A stretch of 7,175 bases of DNA from an uncultured Candidatus Saccharibacteria bacterium (GCA_947097375.1 CAMURE010000028.1:1-7175); one strand, 5' to 3'. Positions 1-6,726 are shown, numbered from the stretch's first letter. The notes: generated by a model from the sequence alone, not told the origin. Numbers and translations: made by a program.

Positions 1-448
1 TTTGGTCAATCGTCCCGCCCTTGCCGTCCGGCCATTTGCGCCACTGCACGCCGTAGACTGGCCCCAAGTTACCCCATTCTTCAGCAAACGCGTGATCCGT
101 CGCGATTTTACCGATAAATTCTTTCATGCCAGCACGCCACTCCTCGCCATTAATTTCTGGAATATCCTGACCAGTTTTCTCCAGATAATTCTTATACGGC
201 CACTCGTCCCAAATATGCACACCGTTTTGCGCCAAATATTCAATGTTGCCCGTGCCTTTGAGAAACCACAGCAGTTCATGAGCCACACTGGTAAAATACA
301 GTTTCTTGGTAGTCATGGCCGGAAACCCGTCCGCCAAGTCATACCGCGTCTGCACGCCGAACATTTCCGTGGTACCCGTGCCGGTGCGGTCACCTTTTTT
401 CACGCCACTGTCACGAACCTGCCGTAACGTGTCTAGATACTGTCTCAT
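1..448 (-). CDS. thyA: Thymidylate synthase ThyA, N-terminal part (runs off left edge)
   Basis: Thymidylate synthase makes dTMP from dUMP using methylene-tetrahydrofolate in the cytoplasm. The 149 visible codons match the ThyA family: [10 protein letters not shown] at residues 17-26, with Arg21 at the dUMP-phosphate position as in E. coli; MTTKK, then [12 protein letters not shown] and GNIEYL; IWDEW; and [13 protein letters not shown] near the cut. About 35 extra residues lie between IWDEW and the GNLGPVYG block, as in the longer Lactobacillus casei-type enzymes and unlike E. coli. The catalytic cysteine and the C-terminal folate-binding part lie outside the window. The ATG at 448-446 is preceded on the minus strand by a strong Shine-Dalgarno (AGGAGG at 458-453), and an extended -10 promoter lies just upstream, so the gene is transcribed apart from clpP. 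Family assignment is secure. Confidence 0.96.
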   Translation of the reverse strand, partial: MRQYLDTLRQVRDSGVKKGDRTGTGTTEMFGVQTRYDLADGFPAMTTKKLYFTSVAHELLWFLKGTGNIEYLAQNGVHIWDEWPYKNYLEKTGQDIPEINGEEWRAGMKEFIGKIATDHAFAEEWGNLGPVYGVQWRKWPDGKGGTIDQ

Positions 449-470
449 AACCCCTCCTCGTCTTTTCTTG

Positions 471-499
471 ATTATGACAATATCTCAGCATAACCACAA
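471..499 (-). promoter_or_regulatory. thyA promoter with extended -10
   Basis: On the minus strand, TTGTGG (499-494, a weak -35), a 17-base spacer, then CATAAT (476-471, 5 of 6 matches to TATAAT) preceded directly by TGT. This predicts transcription starting near 464, giving a leader of roughly 16 bases that carries the Shine-Dalgarno. The -10 is convincing; the -35 is poor, which is common with extended -10 promoters. Confidence 0.6.
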
Positions 500-577
500 G
501 AGAAATTGACGGTAGTTTTGACAACGTCACGCCATATTGAATACATTTATGAATCGTGGCGGGAGGCTTCTTGGGGC

Positions 578-1177
578 CTATGCTAGCTTACTCAATACCT
601 TATCCACCAGGCCATACTGTACAGCCTCCTGAGGACTCATCCAGTAGTCACGCTCCATGTCAGCCTTGACCTTACTAAGCTTCTGGCCGGTGTTTTTGGC
701 CATGATTTTCGACAGCATCTCCTTCACTTCCAGCGTTTCTTTCAGGTCAATTTCCATGTCAGTCACCTTGCCACGTGTACCAGAGGATGGCTGATGAATC
801 ATCACCTTGGCGTGTGGCAAACAAAACCGCTTGCCTTTGGCGCCAGAACTGAGCAAAAATGCACCCATACTAGCCTGCAAGCCAATGCCATAGGTTGCCA
901 CGTCCGGCTTGATAAAATTCATGGTGTCATAAATCGCCATGCCGTCATAGACACTGCCGCCCGGGCTATTGATGTAGAGCGAGATATCCGCCTCTGGATC
1001 AACATACGCCAGATGTAGTAGCTGCGCCACCACGCTGTTAGCGGTGTGCTCGTTAACCTCCTCGCCGAGGAAAATGATCCGCTCATTGAGCAGCCGCGAA
1101 TAAATATCAAACGCTCGCTCACCATCGGCTGACTTTTCGATAACGGTAGGGATGAGATAGTTGGTTGGCTTGGTCAT
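578..1177 (-). CDS. clpP: ATP-dependent Clp protease proteolytic subunit ClpP
   Basis: Serine peptidase of family S14. It forms the tetradecameric chamber that degrades proteins fed in by Clp ATPases (ClpX, ClpC or ClpA; none is in this window). The 199-residue length is typical. The catalytic triad is visible: Ser103 in [12 protein letters not shown], His128 in [10 protein letters not shown], and Asp177 in [30 protein letters not shown] (70-87) is the conserved oxyanion-side segment. The usual GQAASMGA reads [10 protein letters not shown] here, a small variation. The N-terminus LIPTVIEKS matches the ClpP axial loop region, with little or no propeptide. The gene starts 18 bases after tig ends and has no promoter of its own that I can see, so it is the second gene of a tig-clpP operon. 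Its ribosome binding site is weak (GCGAG about 6 bases before ATG). Confidence 0.97.
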   Translation of the reverse strand: MTKPTNYLIPTVIEKSADGERAFDIYSRLLNERIIFLGEEVNEHTANSVVAQLLHLAYVDPEADISLYINSPGGSVYDGMAIYDTMNFIKPDVATYGIGLQASMGAFLLSSGAKGKRFCLPHAKVMIHQPSSGTRGKVTDMEIDLKETLEVKEMLSKIMAKNTGQKLSKVKADMERDYWMSPQEAVQYGLVDKVLSKLA

Positions 1178-1195
1178 GTGTACTCGCTGATGACC

Positions 1196-2482
1196 TTATT
1201 TACTATTCAATTCGACCAGTTTGTCGATCGTCTTGTCGGTGATCATCCGGTTTGCGATGTCACGGTGGATGTTCGGATCATCAAATCGCGCGGCCAGCTT
1301 GGCATCCTTGCCGTATTGCTGTTTGAAGGTGGAAATTTGCCTATCAAGCTCCTCGCGGCTAACCTCTACGCCAAGCTCCTTTGATAGCTCAGCCAAGACC
1401 AGGCCAGCCTTGACCCGCTTTTCGGCCGCCGGGCGAGCCTCTTTTTTCTGCCAATCGGCTTTATCTTTGAAACCTTGCGCCTTTAGGTACGAGTCCATTG
1501 TTAGACCGCGATATGACAAATTCTGCATCAAATCTTGTTCAATTGACCGCAGCTGATCGTCGATCAATAGCTCTGGCAGCGCCACCTTGGAGCTATCCGC
1601 CAATTCCGCCACCAGCTCGTCCTTGAGTTTCTCCTTGGCCTCGCGCTCTTTTTGCGCGGTAATCTCGCGCTTGATGTCGGCTTTGAGCTCTTTGATGTCA
1701 GTGAACGGGCCACATTTGGCGGCAAATTCATCATTGAGTTCCGGTAACTTCAGCTCATTTACTTTGTGCAGCGTCACACTAAACACCACCTTAGCGCCAG
1801 CCAGATTTTCAGCGTGATAATCCTTTGGAAATTCGAGTTCGAGATCAAATGTCTCGCCGGCCTTGTGACCGACCACACCCTCTTCAAAGCCGGGGATAAA
1901 CTGACCACCGCCCAGCTTCAGGGCAAAGTCCTTGGCCGAACCACCGTCAAATGCCACACCGTCTTTCTTGCCAACAAAGTCAATGATCGCCTCGTCGCCT
2001 TCTCGAGCTGCACGTGTGACCTCGGCTTTATCGACAAAATTCTGCTGCATCCGCTCAATGATTTCATCGACATCTTTGGCTTCAACCTTGACAGCCTGGG
2101 CCTTGGCCTTGAGTTTTTTGTAATCGCCTAATTTGACCGGCGGCACAACGGTCGCCTCGGCGGTAAACTCAACTTCTTGATTGGGGACAAATTTCTTGAC
2201 CTCAACGCTCGGCCGCTCTAGCGCCTGCAGCTTCTCGTTCATAAAGGCCTCAGCCACCGCCTTGGACAGGGCGTTATCAAGCACCTGCTCCTGGAGCGCC
2301 ATTGGGTTAACATGCTTGGCAGCCACGCTGACCGGTACTTTACCCTTACGAAATCCCGGCACCTTGAGGTCGCGCGCCATCTTGGTCAGCGCCACCTGCT
2401 CGGCTGCATTTAGCTCGTCCGCCCCGAGCGTAATTGTCAAACAAACGTTGGTATCTGATAGTTTCTTTACAGTCGTCTTCAT
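1196..2482 (-). CDS. tig: Trigger factor (ribosome-associated chaperone / PPIase)
   Basis: Trigger factor docks at the ribosome tunnel exit and shields nascent chains. At 428 residues it is full length (E. coli 432). Three domains can be followed. The N-terminal ribosome-binding domain carries the signature GFRKGKVP, with Phe-Arg-Lys at 44-46, the same position as in E. coli. An FKBP-like PPIase domain spans about 162-241 (GDEAIIDFVGKKDG, GGGQFIPGFEEGVVGHKAGE). The rest is a lysine/glutamate-rich helical C-terminal arm. The ATG at 2482-2480 gives the canonical N-terminus. There is no Shine-Dalgarno, and a near-consensus promoter ends 8 bases before the ATG, so the message is predicted to be nearly leaderless. 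clpP follows after 18 bases, the classic tig-clpP arrangement. Confidence 0.97.
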   Translation of the reverse strand: MKTTVKKLSDTNVCLTITLGADELNAAEQVALTKMARDLKVPGFRKGKVPVSVAAKHVNPMALQEQVLDNALSKAVAEAFMNEKLQALERPSVEVKKFVPNQEVEFTAEATVVPPVKLGDYKKLKAKAQAVKVEAKDVDEIIERMQQNFVDKAEVTRAAREGDEAIIDFVGKKDGVAFDGGSAKDFALKLGGGQFIPGFEEGVVGHKAGETFDLELEFPKDYHAENLAGAKVVFSVTLHKVNELKLPELNDEFAAKCGPFTDIKELKADIKREITAQKEREAKEKLKDELVAELADSSKVALPELLIDDQLRSIEQDLMQNLSYRGLTMDSYLKAQGFKDKADWQKKEARPAAEKRVKAGLVLAELSKELGVEVSREELDRQISTFKQQYGKDAKLAARFDDPNIHRDIANRMITDKTIDKLVELNSK

Positions 2483-2490
2483 AACTATCT

Positions 2491-2519
2491 ATTATAACAG
2501 GGGTGACGCTAAATCTCAA
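2491..2519 (-). promoter_or_regulatory. tig-clpP operon promoter, near consensus, overlapping the hisS 3' end
   Basis: On the minus strand, TTGAGA (2519-2514, 5 of 6 to TTGACA), a 17-base spacer, and perfect TATAAT (2496-2491) preceded by TGT. This is the best promoter in the window. The -35 lies inside the last codons of hisS. The -10 is 8 bases from the tig ATG, so the transcript should begin within about 2 bases of the start codon. No terminator separates hisS from tig, so readthrough from hisS may also supply tig and clpP. Confidence 0.8.
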
Positions 2520-3846
2520 ACGCCGCGTCGTCATCGCCGTCGTAGCGCCGATCTTTGACCACGCTGATCATTCGCTCGAGGCTGACTTTTTGTTCGGTTG
2601 ACTCGATGAGGTTTTTGATCGTGTAGACACCCGAAGCGACTTCTTCTTCGCCGACAAACGCTACGAATGGGATGTTCTTTTTGAGCGCAGTTTTCAGCTG
2701 CTTGTCTAACTTACGCCCGCTGAAATCTAACTCGGCCCGCACCCCCTCGCTGCGCAGCGTCCGCGCCAACGTATCTGCACCACCTAGCGATGCCGCGTCC
2801 ACCGCGATGATGTACACATCGGTATGCGTCGTTAGTTTTGGCAGTAACTCGTGCACCTCGAGAAACTGCTGCATCGTTGTCGCACCGAGCCCCACGCCGA
2901 CCGTAGCGACCGGCTCGACACCAAATAGTCCGACTAGCCCATCATAGCGCCCGCCACCGAATAGCGCTCGATTATTCTCCGGCGAATTATCAAAAAACTC
3001 AAACACCGTACCAGTATAATAATCCAGCCCACGCATCAGCGTCACGTCAAACATCGCATTACCGATGCCCTTCTGACGCAGCAGGGTCATCACCTGGCGA
3101 AGCTGCTGGACACTCGGACTATCCGCTAGCTCCTCCGGCAAATCATCGACACTGCGCATGCTGATCAGCTGGGCTAATTTTGGCAGGCCCGCCTTGGCCT
3201 CTTCTGAGCCGAAAATCTCGATAGCTTGCTCGCGGAAAGCTTCTGGCGAAATCTTATTCTTTCGATCAAGCAGCCGCGTCATCATCTGAGCACCGATCAC
3301 GTCGAGGCCGAGAAAGCTGCTCATCAACTGATTGATCAACTGGCGATTATTCACCCGCACCGTAAACATGTCTTCGCGCGCACCAAAGTTCATGATGCTG
3401 TGGTAGCCAAACTCGATAATCTCTGCATCCGCCCACGGCCCCTCCGCGCCAAACAAATCAGCATTCAGCTGCCAAAACTCGCGCTCCCGACCTCGCTGCG
3501 GCCGTTCGTAGCGCATGAAATTAGCGATAGAATAGAGCCGGGCCGGCATGGCCAGTTCCTGACGCCGACTGGCCACCATACGAGAAATCGACGGCGTCAT
3601 CTCTGGGCGAATCGCCACTTGACGACCACCACGATCAGTGAACAAGTACGTCTGCTCGCCTGCTAACTCCTGGCCTGACTTGGCGGTGTAAATATCCAGT
3701 GGCTCGAGCAAGGGTGCACCGTACTCCTCATACCCAAAACTCTGCGCCGTGGCGTGCCACACCTTGAATATATAGTTCTGCAGGCGCTTATCCTCCGGGA
3801 AATAATCGCGCGCGCCCTTATAACTCTGAGTTGATAAATTGCTCAT
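2509..3846 (-). CDS. hisS: Histidyl-tRNA synthetase
   Basis: Class II aminoacyl-tRNA synthetase that charges tRNA-His. From the chosen ATG (3846-3844) the protein is 445 residues, within the usual 420-450. It begins MSNLSTQSYKGARDYFPEDK, the normal HisRS opening. Visible motifs are RPEMTPSISR (80-89), motif 2 YERPQRGREREFWQ (113-126), the histidine-specific RGLDYYTGTVFEF (272-284), GGGRYDGL (297-304) followed by VGVGLGATTM (motif 3), and a C-terminal anticodon-binding domain from about 341. RPEMT replaces the more common RPEGT. A 15-residue extension from an in-frame GTG at 3891 was rejected because it would read through the promoter and matches nothing in the family. The C-terminal tail RRYDGDDDAAFEI is unusually acidic. 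The gene has its own promoter and no Shine-Dalgarno; TAG is the stop. Confidence 0.96.
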   Translation of the reverse strand: MSNLSTQSYKGARDYFPEDKRLQNYIFKVWHATAQSFGYEEYGAPLLEPLDIYTAKSGQELAGEQTYLFTDRGGRQVAIRPEMTPSISRMVASRRQELAMPARLYSIANFMRYERPQRGREREFWQLNADLFGAEGPWADAEIIEFGYHSIMNFGAREDMFTVRVNNRQLINQLMSSFLGLDVIGAQMMTRLLDRKNKISPEAFREQAIEIFGSEEAKAGLPKLAQLISMRSVDDLPEELADSPSVQQLRQVMTLLRQKGIGNAMFDVTLMRGLDYYTGTVFEFFDNSPENNRALFGGGRYDGLVGLFGVEPVATVGVGLGATTMQQFLEVHELLPKLTTHTDVYIIAVDAASLGGADTLARTLRSEGVRAELDFSGRKLDKQLKTALKKNIPFVAFVGEEEVASGVYTIKNLIESTEQKVSLERMISVVKDRRYDGDDDAAFEI

Positions 3847-3856
3847 GGTTGCTTTT

Positions 3857-3885
3857 ATTGTGGCACAGTAGGGCGAATTTTTCAA
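3857..3885 (-). promoter_or_regulatory. hisS promoter with extended -10, close to the start codon
   Basis: On the minus strand, TTGAAA (3885-3880, 5 of 6), a 17-base spacer, then CACAAT (3862-3857, 4 of 6) with TGC directly before it. The ATG follows after 10 bases, so the leader should be only about 4 bases. There is no Shine-Dalgarno between them (AAAAGCAACC). Confidence 0.6.
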
Positions 3886-3909
3886 TAACACTCGAAGTAG
3901 TGAAGCATA

Positions 3910-4437
3910 TCAACCGAGCATATACTGCTGCAGCCAGCAATACATCGCCACAGTCGCTGCCGCGCCGACATTGATGGAACGGGTTGAGCCGAATTGCTCG
4001 ATGGCGACAATCTTGTCTGCCGCCTGCGACATCTCCTCGGAGATTCCTGGACCTTCTTGGCCAAACACTAGCACCGCGCGACGCGGCAAGGTCGTCTCCG
4101 CCATATTGACACTGCCGGGGATGTTGTCAATCGCGATGATTGCTCTGTCTTCAGCCCGCATCAGCTCGACAAACTCCGCCGTCGAGCCAACATACTGCAC
4201 GTGCAGATATTTATCCGTCATCATGGCGCCGCGCTTGTTCCATTGCCGCCTGCCAATCACATAAATCTGCCGCACGCCAAACGCATTGGCACTCCTGACA
4301 ATCGTCCCCGCGTTAAAGTCCCGCTCGGTGTTCTCCAGAGCAATCACCAAGCCGTGGTCCTTGGCGTCTAGCTCTCTTATGATCTCCGCCTCGCTATGAC
4401 CCTTGAATTTGTCAATCACATTTCGTGTGTCTTGCAT
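3910..4437 (-). CDS. TrmH-family (SpoU) RNA 2'-O-methyltransferase
   Basis: SPOUT-superfamily methyltransferase that transfers a methyl group from S-adenosylmethionine to a ribose 2'-OH of tRNA or rRNA. From the ATG at 4437-4435 it is 175 residues, the size of a bare catalytic domain. All three SpoU motifs are present: motif 1 NAGTIVRSANAFGV (42-55, catalytic-type Arg48), motif 2 LVFGQEGPGIS (123-133), and motif 3 STRSINVGAAATVAMY (151-166), which forms the knotted cofactor site. There is no added RNA-binding N-terminal domain as in RlmB, so the target base cannot be named; TrmH, TrmL and rRNA methylases share these motifs. A longer reading from a TTG at 4512 was rejected because it spans the promoter and adds a non-family hydrophobic stretch. 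No Shine-Dalgarno is present. hisS follows 63 bases later with its own promoter. Confidence 0.93.
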   Translation of the reverse strand: MQDTRNVIDKFKGHSEAEIIRELDAKDHGLVIALENTERDFNAGTIVRSANAFGVRQIYVIGRRQWNKRGAMMTDKYLHVQYVGSTAEFVELMRAEDRAIIAIDNIPGSVNMAETTLPRRAVLVFGQEGPGISEEMSQAADKIVAIEQFGSTRSINVGAAATVAMYCWLQQYMLG

Positions 4438-4444
4438 CTCTGTT

Positions 4445-4453
4445 ATTGTAGCA
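4445..4453 (-). promoter_or_regulatory. trmH-family gene promoter: extended -10 TGCTACAAT
   Basis: On the minus strand, TGC followed by TACAAT (4450-4445, 5 of 6). No good -35 is found at 16-18 bases upstream, which the TG extension may offset. Only 7 bases (AACAGAG) separate the -10 from the ATG, so the predicted start of transcription falls at or one base before the start codon. Confidence 0.6.
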
Positions 4454-4521
4454 AACGTCAGGAAAAAGAGGTAGAAAATCTTATCATCACGAGGAATGCA
4501 GCTCACGCTCAAGCCTCCACA

Positions 4522-4800
4522 CTATCTCACAACAAACGACACCTCGATCACATCGCCGATGGTGATCTGCTCTTTCTGACGGACTTTCGCGGGCAGCGCC
4601 AGAAACTGCGAGCCGTCACCCATTGGCAGTAGCGACGTCTGCCATGATGAACCGCCGACCGTCGCCTTCACCGCCACTAAACCCCTTACCGCAAGCGGCT
4701 TGAGTTCGTCAGTGAATTCTTGAGGCGCGGCAACGTAATGCCAGCCACCAGCTTGTGGAAACAAGCGCACTTCGGCTGTAAATGTGTATGGTTTTGCCAT
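4522..4800 (-). CDS. DUF1905 domain protein
   Basis: A 92-residue protein that fills a single DUF1905 domain, a small beta-rich fold of unknown biochemical function. Family features are GGWHYVAAPQEF (18-29), the central VGGSSWQTSLLPMGDG (48-63), and KVRQKEQITIGDVIEVSFVV (72-91), where the Arg and the GD turn are typical. There is no signal peptide or membrane segment, so it is probably cytoplasmic. Some family members are fused to a YdeI/OmpD-type region; this one is the stand-alone form. The ATG at 4800-4798 gives MAKPYTF, a normal family start. The best promoter lies about 60 bases upstream, and the Shine-Dalgarno is weak (AGCAGG about 13 bases before ATG). It has no close partner gene, so context suggests no function. 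Confidence 0.85.
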   Translation of the reverse strand: MAKPYTFTAEVRLFPQAGGWHYVAAPQEFTDELKPLAVRGLVAVKATVGGSSWQTSLLPMGDGSQFLALPAKVRQKEQITIGDVIEVSFVVR

Positions 4801-4819
4801 GGCTATTGTGCCTGCTCTG

Positions 4820-4852
4820 TTAGGTTAATTGTTGCAAGTTCACCTTGCTCAT
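4820..4852 (-). other. Possible 10-residue upstream ORF (MSKVNLQQLT) before the DUF1905 gene
   Basis: The first ATG after the DUF1905 promoter lies 7 bases past the -10, the same spacing as the predicted leaderless start of the trmH-family gene. It opens a 10-codon frame, MSKVNLQQLT, that ends in TAA 19 bases before the DUF1905 ATG. It could be a leaderless leader peptide or chance. No rare-codon run or attenuator-like hairpin is visible inside it. Confidence 0.25.
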
Positions 4853-4859
4853 GATAGGT

Positions 4860-4868
4860 AGTATATCA
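4860..4868 (-). promoter_or_regulatory. DUF1905 gene promoter: extended -10 TGATATACT
   Basis: On the minus strand, TGA followed by TATACT (4865-4860, 5 of 6). No recognisable -35 at normal spacing (TATTTG at 17 bases is poor). It lies immediately after the terminator of the upstream tRNA gene, which fits a fresh transcription unit for the DUF1905 gene. Confidence 0.5.
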
Positions 4869-4870
4869 TG

Positions 4871-4894
4871 AAAACAACCGCCCAAATAAGCGGT
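4871..4894 (-). terminator. Rho-independent terminator of tRNA-Leu(CAG)
   Basis: On the minus strand, stem ACCGC (4894-4890), loop TTATTTGG, stem GCGGT (4881-4877), then TGTTTT. The stem is short (5 bp) but GC-rich. It is placed 23 bases after the encoded CCA of the tRNA. An A-run upstream makes it partly symmetric, so it may also work on the other strand. Confidence 0.65.
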
Positions 4895-4916
4895 GATTTT
4901 CGTAACTCTGCTACCT

Positions 4917-5003
4917 TGGTGCGGATGAAAGGACTTGAACCTTCACGTACCTGCGTACACTAGCACCTGAAGCTAGCGCGTCTACCAATTCCGCCACATC
5001 CGC
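4917..5003 (-). tRNA. tRNA-Leu, anticodon CAG
   Basis: An 87-nt gene with the 3' CCA encoded. The acceptor stem GCGGATG / CATCCGC pairs over all 7 bp, with discriminator A73 as expected for leucine. The anticodon stem CTAGC/GCTAG encloses loop TTCAGGT, giving anticodon CAG (complement of 4967-4969), which reads CUG. A long class II variable arm is visible as GTAC-GCAG-GTAC. The T arm has loop TTCAAGT. Leucine identity is supported by the long variable arm, A73 and the GG in the D loop. Its last 31 nt, plus 2 flanking bases, are identical to the tRNA-Leu(UAG) gene at 6807-6891. It has its own promoter and terminator. Confidence 0.97.
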
Positions 5004-5016
5004 GTGACTACCGAGT

Positions 5017-5045
5017 ATTATACACGACCGGCCACTCCTCCGCAA
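5017..5045 (-). promoter_or_regulatory. tRNA-Leu(CAG) promoter
   Basis: On the minus strand, TTGCGG (5045-5040, weak -35), a 17-base spacer, then perfect TATAAT (5022-5017). The start is expected near 5010, only about 7 bases before the mature tRNA 5' end. The 13 bases GGTCGTGTATAAT, and GGTAG four bases further on, recur at the tRNA-Leu(UAG) promoter. Confidence 0.7.
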
Positions 5046-5050
5046 GGAGT
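5034..5050 (-). repeat. 6-bp hairpin between the flavoprotein stop and the tRNA promoter
   Basis: ACTCCT and AGGAGT pair around a 5-base loop. On the minus strand it lies 13 bases after the flavoprotein stop codon but is not followed by a T-run, so it is not a standard Rho-independent terminator. It overlaps the -35 of the tRNA-Leu(CAG) promoter. It could stabilise the 3' end of the flavoprotein mRNA, or be chance. Confidence 0.35.
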
Positions 5051-5063
5051 TTGCCTAGCCGTT

Positions 5064-6668
5064 TCAGCCCGCCAGCCGACACCAAGCGTTGAGCTCTTCT
5101 GCCAGCTGCTTCATCGGCACGGCAGTCTTGATACCTGGCGCGAGGATACCTTTTGGATCAAAGATGTGCTTGATTTTTGCGTATAGATCACGCTCCTCGG
5201 GCGTCAGCGTTGGCTGGACAAATGCGGCCTTGAGCCGACCCTCGCCACCAAATCCCGCAAACGACCCTTCATGGCTAGTCACAATCCGCGCCATATCCGA
5301 ACAAAGTTTGAGGATACGTTGGCGGTCACTAACCTTTTTGCTCGAGAATACTGGATAGATATTAATCATGCCAGTCGTTGCATCGATAAACAGCGGCATA
5401 GCCACGTCATATTCTTTCTCGAGCGCACGCATCGACTTGATAAAGCCATCCAGCTGCACACCCGGCAGCCACATCCCCGAGAACACTTGCGGCACAATAC
5501 CGTGCTCGTCCGTGGGGTGTTCCGCCAGGGTCAGCACTGAATGAAGTGTAGACACCTCTTTCATTTCCATGTTGCGTAGCTCGACCTTTGCTGCCGTACC
5601 GCCACGAAGCGCACGAAGCAACTTCTTAGCAGCCTTATTGCGCGCTCGGTCTGAAAATGCGTGAAAGAGCGCCACCACCACGCCGCCACGATAGCATTCT
5701 TTCGGCGCCCACGCTAGTTTTTTGCCCTGCGCTGCCGCTCGCGAGAAGAGCCGCCCATCGATCAGCTCGACCGTCGAGGCGCCTGCTTGCAGCGCCGTGT
5801 CAACCGCTGCCTGCGCTGCATTCATTGAACTATAGGCTGCACTCACCACGGCTATCTCTGGACGGATGAAATCAGCCTTCATGATCAACTCGCCGATGAT
5901 ACCGAGGCTACCTTGGGTACCGACAAACAGCGGCGTGAGATCAAACGAGCCATCGCGCTGCCGTACCTGAGCAATACTCGCAAAACCAGCCAGCTCTGGC
6001 ACACTGGTATCAATCCGGGCAATCAGCGCCTCATTATCTGTTATCACATTATCCAGCTGGCGGTACAATTCGCCCTCAAATGTCGCCAGACCCTTCTTCT
6101 TGCTCAGTTCACGCTTCGACAGCCGACCAGTCTGTATGATATCGCCACTTGATAGGACAACTTCCATCTGGTGAATCGACTGACTCAATAGGCCATACGC
6201 CGAGGACAACACGCCAGCCGCCCCAGTGCTAATCGCACCGCCAATTGTACCATCTTCACCCGTCAATGAAATCTCTGGTAGACCCAGTCCTTTATGCGTC
6301 GACAGCACCGCCTGCGCTGCCCTGTGAGAAATGCCCGACTGGATATGGATCAGCTGCTGCTTGGCATCAATGCCGATGACGCTATGCATATGCGCTGACA
6401 TGTCAATGGCGATGCCGCGCCCGATCGCCGCGCCCGTACCATCCGTGCCGTGTCCGCGCGCATACACCGGTAAAACATGGCCCTTCTCTGCTAGCTGCGA
6501 ACAAAACCGCAAGATCTTACGCACATCACTCGTATCTGCTACCCGTGCGATCAGCTCCGGCCGGCGCGCGAGCACGCTCCCGTCCCGTTGTGCATCCGCC
6601 AAAGCACCATCGTGCGTCACCACTTCACCCGTCAGATGTTCATTCAAATACGTCGCAACCTTGTTCAT
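5064..6668 (-). CDS. FAD-binding oxidoreductase, GlcD / D-lactate dehydrogenase-like
   Basis: A 534-residue flavoprotein of the PCMH/VAO superfamily. The N-terminal FAD-binding domain (about 30-265) has VYARGHGTDGTGAAIG (68-83), IAIDMSAHMHSV (86-97), GEDGTIGGAISTGAAG (137-152) and GTQGSLGIIGEL (250-261). A FAD-oxidase C-terminal domain follows, ending IFDPKGILAPGIK (502-514). Family members oxidise 2-hydroxy acids such as D-lactate or glycolate, but the substrate cannot be named. The usual HxGDGNxH metal/substrate motif is absent: the matching stretch reads PLFIDATTGMINIYPV (425-440), and EHG is replaced by GEG at 475-477. No signal peptide, membrane segment or Fe-S cysteine cluster is seen. 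The ATG at 6668-6666 has a purine-rich Shine-Dalgarno (AAGGGGG) and a promoter; an upstream ATG at 6836 was rejected because it lies inside tRNA-Leu(UAG). The gene stands alone between two inverted tRNA-Leu genes. Confidence 0.88.
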   Translation of the reverse strand: MNKVATYLNEHLTGEVVTHDGALADAQRDGSVLARRPELIARVADTSDVRKILRFCSQLAEKGHVLPVYARGHGTDGTGAAIGRGIAIDMSAHMHSVIGIDAKQQLIHIQSGISHRAAQAVLSTHKGLGLPEISLTGEDGTIGGAISTGAAGVLSSAYGLLSQSIHQMEVVLSSGDIIQTGRLSKRELSKKKGLATFEGELYRQLDNVITDNEALIARIDTSVPELAGFASIAQVRQRDGSFDLTPLFVGTQGSLGIIGELIMKADFIRPEIAVVSAAYSSMNAAQAAVDTALQAGASTVELIDGRLFSRAAAQGKKLAWAPKECYRGGVVVALFHAFSDRARNKAAKKLLRALRGGTAAKVELRNMEMKEVSTLHSVLTLAEHPTDEHGIVPQVFSGMWLPGVQLDGFIKSMRALEKEYDVAMPLFIDATTGMINIYPVFSSKKVSDRQRILKLCSDMARIVTSHEGSFAGFGGEGRLKAAFVQPTLTPEERDLYAKIKHIFDPKGILAPGIKTAVPMKQLAEELNAWCRLAG

Positions 6669-6692
6669 AGTCCCCCTTTTTCTGTTAGTTTC

Positions 6693-6721
6693 ATGATAGC
6701 ACGGTCGAGATGGAGCGTAAA
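6693..6721 (-). promoter_or_regulatory. Flavoprotein gene promoter with extended -10
   Basis: On the minus strand, TTTACG (6721-6716, 4 of 6), a 17-base spacer, and TATCAT (6698-6693, 5 of 6) with TGC directly before it. The predicted start near 6686 leaves a leader of about 18 bases containing the AAGGGGG Shine-Dalgarno. It is back to back with the tRNA-Leu(UAG) promoter. Confidence 0.6.
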
Positions 6722-6726
6722 GTATA

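Noticed and set aside
2..427. 141-residue plus-strand ORF at the left edge
   Set aside because: It is the antisense shadow of thyA, whose minus-strand frame gives an unmistakable thymidylate synthase sequence.
1766..2131. 121-residue plus-strand ORF inside tig
   Set aside because: Antisense shadow of the trigger factor PPIase region; its low-complexity product matches nothing and has no promoter or RBS.
3226..3666. 146-residue plus-strand ORF inside hisS
   Set aside because: Antisense to the HisRS catalytic core; the His/Arg-rich product is typical of a complementary-strand artefact.
3847..3891. 15-residue N-terminal extension of hisS from GTG
   Set aside because: It would cover the -35 and -10 boxes and is not part of the HisRS family N-terminus.
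4438..4512. 25-residue N-terminal extension of the TrmH-family gene from TTG
   Set aside because: It spans the extended -10 promoter, and the family start at 4437 is better supported.
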